The notes under the pieces are model-generated. The model was not told the DNA's origin, made no database searches, and worked only from the letters and a program-made list of their open reading frames with translations. From NCBI GenBank assembly GCA_900768425.1, contig CAAGCR010000038.1, positions 1-19,767 on the forward strand: a stretch of 19,767 nt of DNA, in the 5' to 3' direction. The DNA is from Clostridia bacterium. Its GTDB lineage: Bacteria; Bacillota; Clostridia; Christensenellales; UBA1242. How positions within the stretch are numbered: the first letter of the stretch is position 1; each line of letters opens with the position of its first letter. The position numbers and the translations under genes were made by a program. This document shows positions 12,301 to 19,767 of the stretch, piece by piece.

Positions 12301-15300
12301 ACTTGTGCATTCTCTTTATTGTTATATACTTTGATTGTCAAACCATTGCCAAGGGTAAATGCACTGCCTTTATAAGTAACTAGGGCTTCGCTATAGTTTT
12401 CATCAACTAAAACATCATTGATGAATACACTTAATGTTTCGTTTGTTAAAGGTAAAATTTTAAATGCCTGACTTAATGCTTCTTGTAAAATTGTAACCTC
12501 AATATTGTTATTTGAACAACTATCGTAGATTAAATCATACAAGCCATCTTTTTCTGTTTCATCGCCATTATGGTTTCTCTTTAACAATATGTTGAATGAT
12601 AATGAATTGCCTACTGCAAAAATGTGTTCTACGACCACTTTAAATTCTGGGTCTTCTTGAGCAAAATATTTACTGAAATCTAGTTTTGTTTTTGCTTTAT
12701 TAACCACACCATTTGTGACTTCATTTAAGTCCAAGGTGTATTGGAATTTAATAATATCATATGTATAGGAAGCTTCACCTGTTATTACATAACATTTAGA
12801 AGTGCAAGCAACTTGTGCCGTATATGTGCCTATTTCAATAGGGGCATTTGTTTTGCCATTATATGTCAATGCTAATGATTTTCTAATATCTTCTATGTTT
12901 TCATTATATGCATCTTCATATTTACTGCTTGAAGCTGATACAGTATAAGTTACACCTTGTGGCGTATTATTAAATTGAGTTTGGTTATTTGTATAGCCAT
13001 TAAATGTCAGTTTAATTTGTATCGCTTCTACTGTGATAGTGCCAATAAATACAAATTTATAATTTTGTCTTAATTGTTGGCCATCTCTGACAATACTGAA
13101 TGTATCGGATATTTCACAATTATTTACATCTACGTTTTCACAAACACCGCTTACCGCAAACTTGAATATTCCGGTATCAGCTGAAATTGTGTCACCTGTA
13201 ACAAGCCAAGTTGTATCACCGGTGTATGTATGAACATATACATTTGCTTTATTATATATAAATGATAAAGCACCGAAATTAATTTCTACATTTTTAGGAA
13301 CAATTCTTCCAACAATGCTACCCGGTAAGTAGTAGTTATTTGCTTTATTGAATTTGCCTTCTGTAAAGTTAGGGTCTGTAATATAGAAATTAATTACATT
13401 ATCTTCGTTTACTTTGAAAGCGTTTGTATATCTTGCGGTAACTTCTACACCATCATTTACAAATTTAATTAATATGCTGTCGCCATTAGTATTATAAACA
13501 ACATCTGTTCCATCATATTGTTTTTCTTGACTTACATTTAGTTCTGCCAAGGTTATTTGACGTTTAGATACTTCAATAGGTACAACATAAGTTGTTTCAC
13601 CGACTTTAACTGTTGTTACATATATTTTAGCATCAATTAATTCAATTGGAGTAATATAGTCAACATTTCTTTGAGTACCACTGTTATCATAAGTGATAAC
13701 TAAGTCACCAAACAAATCTAAACCAGTATAAATTAGTTCATTTACAGTAAAGTCTAACTCTGGAGCAACAAGGTTTAATGTACCTTTTATTGCTACAACA
13801 ATGTAATTCTTATTTGCTTCTGTGTAATTTGCTTTAATTTCAGAATTATCATATGAGTATAAAGTGTTTGCATATGGAGGATTGTGTTTAGTTACTACAA
13901 ATTTGAATTTAGTAAAGTAATCACTGTCATTATTGAACATAGGTTCGGTAATGCCCGAGATGTTTGCTAATTTAACAATATATCCGCCATCTCTTAAATA
14001 TTCTGCGTAGTCTATTTCAGTTCCGGTAAAGTCTATTGAGATGTTTGCCGGTGTAATTGTTAATGTTTTGTATGCTTCTTGTACAACTATTTCAAAATTC
14101 TTGCCACTTAAATCAGTCGTAAGAGTATAAACCCCTGCATCTTTAACAACACTCGAGTTATTGAATAAAGGTGTGAAACTACCTTTAATTTGTTCTAATA
14201 TTTCATCTTTGCTTACTTGTGCATATTCAGGTAAAGTAAAGTCGTAAACAAGAGCCGATTTAACATCAGATGCTCTATCCAAAGTGTTATAAACCAAATT
14301 GCCGGCCTTGTATGCAAGATTAACTTTTAATTGTTTTACAACAAATTTATCTTCGGTGTTGAAAGATACTTTATAGTTCGCTGTTACATCACTATTGGTT
14401 GCTGTGTTTTTGATTATTGGGCTTATTGTTTTATTAAAGTCTTTAACGAAATATTCGCCAACATCGGTTAAGGTAAATTCAAGTAATACCGAGCTTAAGT
14501 TTTCACCCGAAACATATTCGCCTTGTGTAATTTCAAAATTGTTTACACCTAGGCTTATTTTATGTTCGCCTACATAGAAGTAATTTGTATCAATATTAAC
14601 TAATGATAAAGTAATTTCTCTTGCTAGAATTTTACCCAATTTTTGTGATAATGAATAGTTACCGCTTAAATATTCGTAAGATGGTTTTGTTTGTAGTGTA
14701 ACTATAACATTTCTTTGAGTGTCACTAACATTAGATACTTTTAGCTTGCTACCATCATAATAGGTTGCAACCATAGCAACAATTTTATCTCTATCGTTTG
14801 CGAAAATATCTTTTAGGCTTAAACTTACATAATTTAAAGAATCGTAAACTTTATCACCGGTAAATTCGGTATTTTCATCAGATAAAAGATAATATGTTTC
14901 AATTTCTTTTGGTTTAATCTCAATTTCTATTGTGTATGGATAATCAAAGACTTCACCACTTGTGCCTTCTTTGTATTTAACCATTGCATAATACTTGCCG
15001 GCATTAATCAATGCATCAGCAACTTGTGTGCATTTGTCATTTGTGTAATATTCGGCAGAAACAACTAATATTTCTTCACTACCTGTTTCTTTTGATTGAG
15101 CTGTAAATATGCCTACACCTTTTTGGTCTTCACTTGTATAAACAAGTTCGTTTGCAACAATGTATAGTCCCGCATCTTCAATTCTATCTGAAATAATAAG
15201 TGTTATAACATACTCTATTATATAGTTTTGTGTTACATCCCCGGCTGAATCTGTTACTTTTACATTTTCAACTTTTACATCATTAGGATATGTATATGTA

Positions 15301-18300
15301 GCAACTTTAACACCACTTGTTCTTGCCGTTGCGGTGAAAGTATGTCCTGTGATTATTCCTGTGCTTTCTGTGATAGGAGCAATTTCAGCATTAGTTAGTT
15401 CAACTTGCCAGTATGTTCTTCCTAATAATTTTCTGTAATAGATTGTTTTTTCCAAATTTACTGTGAATTTTCTTGCAACTATTGTCAATAATTCATCGGT
15501 TTTTTCATTATTGTTTAAGTATTCATAGTTATCTGCAAAAGAATCACTGACTTCAGGATATATTTCATATTCACCGACATTTATACATTCACGAATATAA
15601 TCTGCCGTTGAAGACTTTTTATATCTGGCAGTTAAAATTAAGGTTTCATTATCGGCAAGTATTTTGCCTTTTTCACCATCAATAACTGCATAAATTGTAG
15701 CTTTTTGACCTTGTGCGTTATAAATAAATGAATTATTTACTATTTTTTCAACTTTTACAACGGCTTTTTTAACTGTCAACTTATTCTTCATTGAGATGTT
15801 GTAATAAGAAAGTTCTTCACTGTTTGTAAAGTCTTCGGTAAATACCGATGAGAATGCTATTTTGGATAAATCGTAGGTATCTGCATTTACTATTGATGTA
15901 AATACAAATGTTCCAACAAATACTATATCATTTATAGGAGTTCCATCTTTTTCGGTTATTCTAAAGTTATTTGTTGTGTATATTTTTGTGCTATCGGCTG
16001 TGTAATAAATATCTTCACTGCCGACATAATTTAATACTATATCGCGTTTGGTAATATTTCCCAGTATTCTATCGCTGGATAAAACATAAGAATTGAATAC
16101 ATCACCTGCAATTAAGTCCTGACTGTCGGTTTTAACCAAAGTGAATTTAATTGGATTGTTATCACCATATTTATTGGTGTATTCACCGGCTATTGTTACA
16201 TATTGATTATCATCAATATCTGCAACCGGTGGTTTTAAAATATCAATAGATGTTATACTGCCTAGAACTTTTGTTGTTTTGTCATAAACTTTTGTTGGAT
16301 TATAACCTGTTAATTTTTTAACATCAATTACTTTTGGTGATATTACAACATTGGCTTCTACAGTTTCATAGTTCAAACTATACACAATAACCTTATATGT
16401 TCCGGCATATTTGAATGCTTGACCATTATCGGAGTCAATGTAATCTGTTTCACCGACGACTTTGCTAAGAAGTACAAATTCGCTGATATTTTTGTGTTTT
16501 AAGTAATCTTCAATTTTTTTACCTGGGTTATTTTTGAACCAATTTTGTTCTTCTTTTTCTGCCTCACGAGAATAAACCAGTTTTTGATTTGCGCCATTAT
16601 TTAGGCTAAGACTAACGACTAATTCTTGTTCTTTTCCGTTATAGGTAAATTCACCAAATTCGTTAATTTCTGCGACAACAAGATTAATTACTAATTGTCC
16701 AGAGAATTGGATGTTGTAATTTTTTGTAACATCTTTTTTTGCACTATCGTAAATGATTATGCCATCATACAACACATCTCTTAGAGATGCAACATCATAT
16801 GTTCCACAGTCTGCTCCGATAGTGACAATTTTTGAATCTTGTGATAGATATTGTCCAAGATTAATTCCTGTAACATCTTCTGTTTTAATGTAATATACAA
16901 AGGCTGTTGTGTCAAAAGTTTTGCTACTGTCAATCGTAATTAAAACATCTTTTTGAATGATAGTAAATGGTAATTGTTTGCTATCTTCCGACATTTCATA
17001 ATTTTGTTTATCGTACACATCAAATTGAGCATTGTAATCACCAATTTCTATTGCATTTGCGGTTGCAATTACATAATTTGGAGTTTTTTGCTCTGAGCTT
17101 AGTAATGTAAATTCATTATCATCGGTTTTAATGGTAACCCTATATTTTAGGGCGACATTTTTGCCTGTATATATATATTGTATAGTATCGCCATCTAAAT
17201 CACCGAATAATTCTACTTTTACAACTGCTTTATTAACTTTTAAAGTACCGATAATACCGACTATAACATAGTTTGCACTAACAAGTAAGCCATCATTTAC
17301 AAGTAGTTGAGAGTAATCTGTATTTGACATATCTAAACTGCTTAAATCGTAAGTGCCAACTGTATAAAGTTGTTTAATCGCAAGACGCCCGGCTGCCAAA
17401 TATTCACCGATTGAGCAAACTTCATCTTTTGTTTTGTCATAGATTGTTATATTGTCTGCCGAGATATTATAACTTGCACCTGCAAGTAGGTCTGTAATAT
17501 AAGACTTTTCTACTGTTCCGATATTTAATCTAACTTCTGCTTTATTGATATTACCATAGAAGTTTTTAGCAAAAACAAGAGTAATATTTTGATAATTATC
17601 ATTATTTAATGCAAAATTGATTAAAATTTTATTTCCTGCATTTTTAGTTTCGTACCTAAATGAATAATTATGTGCTATTTCTTGTAATAATTGATTTACA
17701 TCAGGAATTACAACATCTTTCCCGTTATTGTCTTTAAATTCGCAACTATAATCTGTATTACTTGTTAAGTTTGCATTATCTTTACCATCATAAGTTTTCT
17801 CATATGTTCCTTTTTGAGTTAAACGAGCATAAAGAGTATTGATGTTTAAAATCACATTCTTTTCAAAAGGTTCGTAGTTTAAAGATGTAATGACAATTTT
17901 AACTTTATATGCACCAACATTTGTTGCGCCTGCAAAAGGATTATCATCTTCACCTAAAACAGTAAATGTAATCCTTCCACCCTCATACAAGATATTTGTA
18001 GGAACAACGGTTATATCTTGTTCTAATATGGTTTGTGCTGTGCCATTATATGTTTTGTTTGTATTTACCAACACATCACTATCTTTTAAGATAAGTCTTG
18101 TAATTGTTATGTCACCATTAATAGTGAATGTAAAGTTATTGCGGTCTACTGCAAGACCATTGCTATCAACTATAGATACAACCGCAACTAAATTTTCACC
18201 TGCATACTTGCCCACATTTTCACTATTAGATTCAACATATAATACTTTAAATGTAAAGCTTGCATTTGCAATTACTAAACTACTTAAAATGTAGCTATCA

Positions 18301-19749
18301 ACACCGGCATAAACCGGAGCATATCTTGAATTGTCATAATCTACAAACGTAGTAACTTGTGCTTTTATGCGTTGACCTATGTATGCTGAAGTTATGTTGC
18401 CTATTTGTAATTGTACATTTCTTGTTACAACTTTACCATTTGCATTTACGGTATAGTTCTTTAATAATTCTTCTGTGCTTGTAATATTTTCAATAGCACT
18501 TCCGACATTTACACCTGCATAGGAAATAGTAATTTTGCAAGAAACTAAATTATCACCTTCGCATACACCACTATTTGTTAAATCATCAACTGTTAGTGAA
18601 TGTACTTGTTCTTTTGTGCCATCATAAACTTTATTGATATCTTGTGCCAAATTAATAGCTTTAGGAGCTATTGTAACCTTAAATTGTTGATATGGGGAAA
18701 CATAATTTTCACTGTGGTAAGTAATATCGGCTTGTTGTTCCTTACCATAAACATCTATGTAGACAACGGTTGCAAATACTTTTAATGTAAATGCATAGTA
18801 TCCGCTATCTGCCACATTTCTTATTTTTAAATTAGATTTTTCATCAACAATAGAAACATCAACATCTGTCCAACTTGCTTTGTCGTTTGATTTTTCCCAA
18901 ATAATTTGAGTTGTGATATTATCATCGGCTTTATCAAACTTAGGGCTAACTAATGTTGTTTGTGCATCGTAGGTTTTATTAATATCTTCACCGACAAGTT
19001 TTGCATTTGGTACATATTCCCATAATGCGTAAAGAACAATTTTACCTACTTGTGCAGTCCATGTTGTGCCTGTAAATAGTGTTTCTGAGTTGTTAAATTC
19101 AGTTGTCCAACCTTTAAACTTAAATGCTTTACGAGTAAGTGTTTTAAAGTTTACTGTTTCACCATTTGCTACAACTATTGATTGTCTATTTGCACCATCA
19201 ATCTTTTCATTTTGTGCTAATGCATAGTCTAAAATAATTTCTGTTTCGTTAGTAAATATAATATCAACCAAGTACCAGTCATTATTGGTTATATCAATAT
19301 TGATGTTATAACTGTGAACAGACTCATCATAACTAAATTGAGCTAAAGCAATAAAATTATTATTTTTATCGCTTATTTTTATTTCTTTTACCCAATAATT
19401 AGTTACATTTTGGAATTTTAATGTGAATATTTGAGTTTTGCCTACAACACAATTACCTCTTCTTACCGTAAGCTTGTTGTCCTCGTGATATTGATCGTAT
19501 GCATCACCTATTAAAATAGGCTCAATATATTCTTTGGTTTTTTCTTTTTGTGCTGTGAATATAAAGCCTTTTTGATTTTCGCCAAGGTCTTTAATTTCAT
19601 AGTTGCCGTTTATATTAATGTTATAGTTGTTAATTTCATCGGTTGTGCCATTAACATTAAAATCTGTAATTAATAATTTATTTGTGCTACCATTTGCACT
19701 ATAAACTGCAATTTTGCCTGAACTTGTAACAACTTTAAATGTCAATGTT
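312..19749 (-). CDS. Giant membrane-anchored surface protein with YDG/MBG and InlB-like repeats (5'-partial)
   Basis: About 6,480 codons are open without interruption and end at TAA (312-314). Order of parts: unclassified N-terminal segment, one InlB-like module (Trp220), a long array of YDG/MBG-type domains marked by K-x-Y-D-G and NY-x-I-x-F-x-G signatures (about residues 257-4600), more InlB/Flg_new-like modules with GW signatures (Trp4641, Trp5373, Trp5886), a GLUG-like domain (about 6099-6210), one membrane helix (6219-6242) and a Lys/Pro-rich tail to residue 6484. Residue numbers follow the frame opened by a GTG at 19766, but that GTG and the first five codons are sequencing adapter, so the true start and any signal peptide are missing. 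These repeat families are known from bacterial cell-surface and mucus-binding proteins; a role as adhesin or surface filament is inferred. I see no LPxTG sortase motif and no enzymatic domain. The frame is certain; the exact function is unknown. Confidence 0.93.
315..1040 (-). other. Lys/Pro/Glu-rich cytoplasmic tail
   Basis: Residues 6243-6484 (242 residues) have low complexity. A basic juxtamembrane patch (KRHKKIQKLSKK) is followed by an acidic part (DDIYIDEDSI through LVSEDTDLTEEQIQ). A very basic KGAKRKKAKKENKE segment comes next, and then a long Pro/Lys-rich stretch ending PQKPKKD. The tail is much longer than the few positive residues that usually end a sortase- or membrane-anchored adhesin. 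No known domain is recognised; it is probably disordered and could bind acidic surfaces or intracellular partners, but this is inference. Confidence 0.85.
1041..1112 (-). other. Transmembrane anchor helix
   Basis: Residues 6219-6242 form an unbroken 24-residue hydrophobic stretch (PIILIISGSVLFILILAAIL, then IIVF) flanked on the C-terminal side by a strongly basic YKRHKK. By the positive-inside rule the C-terminus is cytoplasmic and the whole repeat region extracellular (type I topology). It is the only clear membrane segment in the visible protein. Confidence 0.93.
1131..1472 (-). other. GLUG-like membrane-proximal domain
   Basis: Residues about 6099-6212 start with WIDATEEFNGDGTADNPY, followed by IFNEAQLAYMA, YYKLMENLDL, WIPIG and FSGAFILNDHTITGVF. 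The order G-x-G-T-x-x-N-P-Y-x-I, AQL, Y-x-L-x-x-x-x-D-L, W-x-P-I-G, F-x-G is characteristic of GLUG-type / beta-helix N-terminal segments seen in surface proteins and IgA-protease-like proteins. Only one unit is present, so it may be a cap between the stalk and the membrane. Catalytic residues are not evident. Confidence 0.7.
1476..5970 (-). repeat. InlB B-repeat / Flg_new-like module array
   Basis: Residues about 4600-6097 are a second block of modules, different from the YDG/MBG array. Recognisable GW cores are FKGWAM (Trp4641), FIGWYNGE (Trp5373) and FVGWKVDG (Trp5886). Module-closing strands include VYAVWE, LYAEYV, YTAKFKG and YTAVFSF, and NANGG occurs in one module. Several modules are degenerate, with GY or SW in place of GW. 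Families of this type occur in extracellular stalks of Firmicutes and Bacteroidetes surface proteins. Between the GW modules lie beta-rich segments I cannot assign. Confidence 0.72.
5976..7114 (-). repeat. Partial third superrepeat copy
   Basis: Residues about 4218-4597 begin like copies 1 and 2: a short linker after the Cys-containing motif, then KTFDGTPAF near 4339 and a following LVYDSENVGTRN segment that parallels TYESKDAGEWT in copy 2 and RYETKNAGNK in copy 1. Each is then followed by a Gly-x-Ile-x-Lys strand. After one or two more modules the pattern stops and InlB-like modules take over. Read as a truncated third unit; similarity is weaker than between copies 1 and 2. Confidence 0.6.
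7115..12460 (-). repeat. Superrepeat copy 2 of YDG/MBG domains (~1,780 residues)
   Basis: Residues about 2436-4217 repeat the order of copy 1. Matching anchors: VTYKGSAF about 2463, KVYDGNKD about 2557, KAYDAKLFVYEV about 2814, KEYDATKTVLGNIT about 2993, KVYDDTN preceding KEIFANDKD about 3467, KTYDGTNVV about 3892, SGVCTEED and LSSCDNDNIKV. Offsets between paired anchors fall from about 1,900 to 1,811 residues, as expected for an old collinear duplication with small deletions. Protein similarity is clear at the anchors, while the DNA is well diverged, so this is not an assembly duplicate. Confidence 0.8.
12461..18105 (-). repeat. Superrepeat copy 1 of YDG/MBG domains (~1,880 residues)
   Basis: Residues about 554-2435 form the first full copy of a long higher-order unit. 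Anchors by residue: KTYNG about 570, KTYDG about 657, KTFDTTAFVY about 949, KVYDKTTKVLGSIT about 1159, KVYDSLN followed by KDIFANDRD about 1639, KQYDGTDVV about 2081, SGVCENVD and finally YDSCSNNNIEV. Between the YDG-type modules sit MBG-type modules (cores such as FTYNGKEQEL, FIYNAQGQ, LVYTSEDQ, LIYTGLD) that often close with NY-x-I/F-x-F-x-G-x-L. Boundaries are approximate. Confidence 0.8.
18106..18998 (-). repeat. YDG/MBG lead-in domains before the large duplication
   Basis: Residues about 257-554 hold the first YDG-type modules: NKTYDAQTT near residue 263 and NKVYDGTKEQ near residue 379, each followed by beta-rich sequence. A segment reading NSGVCEGDN resembles the SGVC motif found again near the ends of the two long repeat units, so this stretch may be a partial copy of the C-terminal end of the ~1,850-residue unit. 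That relation is tentative. Confidence 0.6.
19009..19264 (-). other. InlB B-repeat-like (Flg_new) module, N-terminal copy
   Basis: Residues about 168-253 carry the hallmarks of Listeria-Bacteroides (InlB B-repeat) modules: a FKFKGWTT core with Trp220, then a short variable stretch and the closing LYALWEY strand. The family forms small ubiquitin-like beta folds in extracellular proteins. It is separated from the other modules of this kind by more than 4,000 residues of YDG/MBG array, so the array is bracketed by InlB-like modules. Confidence 0.75.
19265..19749 (-). other. Unclassified N-terminal segment of the giant protein (visible part)
   Basis: Residues about 6-167 of the visible frame are Asn/Ile/Tyr-rich, with alternating hydrophobic and polar residues typical of extracellular beta-sandwich domains. 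I do not recognise a family. No signal peptide or hydrophobic leader is present, which fits the loss of the true 5' end beyond the contig edge. A single cysteine lies in the motif RRGNCVVG. Confidence 0.5.
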
Positions 19750-19767
19750 AGATCGGAAGAGCACACG
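19750..19767 (+). other. Illumina TruSeq adapter remnant at contig end (artefact)
   Basis: The last 18 bases read AGATCGGAAGAGCACACG, the beginning of the TruSeq adapter that follows the insert in a read. Read on the minus strand they encode the apparent N-terminus M-C-S-S-D plus two bases of the next codon. This is library sequence that escaped trimming, not genome. Biological sequence ends at about 19749. The first base (A at 19750) could be the ligation A-tail or genomic. Confidence 0.96.

Noticed and set aside
7115..18105. Assembly duplication as the cause of the superrepeat
   Set aside because: The two copies differ widely in DNA and have drifting offsets, so they are an ancient duplication and not a misassembly.
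17890..18294. Plus-strand open frame of 134 codons
   Set aside because: It is antisense to the YDG/MBG array, has no recognisable domain or ribosome binding site, and its composition mirrors the real frame. The same applies to the shorter plus-strand frames at 1924-2142, 8692-8943, 9016-9201, 10078-10332, 14395-14577 and 18600-18785.
5976..18998. CRISPR array or DNA-level tandem repeats
   Set aside because: The periodicity is at protein level with strong divergence; there are no short identical direct repeats with regular spacers.
19764..19766. GTG as the start codon of the giant gene
   Set aside because: It lies inside the adapter sequence at the contig end; there is no ribosome binding site and no signal peptide follows.

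Overview
The window is almost entirely one giant reading frame on the minus strand. It is the 3' part of a gene for a very large surface protein (about 6,480 codons visible, 5' end missing), followed by about 310 bases of AT-rich downstream DNA. The DNA is strongly AT-rich and the protein is rich in Asn, Lys, Ile, Tyr and Thr. No TGA or TAG occurs in frame and tryptophan is read from TGG, so the standard bacterial code applies, not the TGA=Trp code of mycoplasmas. Composition and domain set (YDG/MBG-type repeats, InlB B-repeat-like modules, a GLUG-like segment, one membrane anchor) suggest an uncultured low-GC Firmicute-like bacterium, perhaps host-associated. That assignment is inference from domains and composition; there is no marker gene.

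Layout in the direction of translation (right to left). Positions 19767-19750 are not genomic: they match the start of an Illumina TruSeq adapter, and the apparent GTG start plus the first five codons lie inside it. The true 5' end, with start codon, signal peptide and promoter, is off the contig. Next come an unclassified N-terminal segment, one InlB-like module (about 19264-19009), then a vast array of YDG/MBG-like beta domains (about 18998-5976). This array is a collinear large-scale duplication: a unit of roughly 1,800-1,900 residues occurs twice in full (about 18105-12461 and 12460-7115) and a third time in part (about 7114-5976). After it come InlB/Flg_new-like modules (about 5970-1476), a GLUG-like membrane-proximal domain (about 1472-1131), one transmembrane helix (1112-1041) and a 242-residue Lys/Pro/Glu-rich tail expected in the cytoplasm (1040-315), ending at TAA (314-312).

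Downstream, a strong symmetric hairpin with A and T tracts (266-300) looks like a bidirectional terminator. Beyond it, positions 1-265 hold no convincing gene but contain several inverted repeats and a 39-codon open frame without a start codon, which looks like a gene remnant or interspersed repeat.

With one gene there is no operon logic to read. The protein is best viewed as a membrane-anchored filament-like surface adhesin or matrix protein that reaches far from the cell and carries a cytoplasmic tail; the binding target is unknown.
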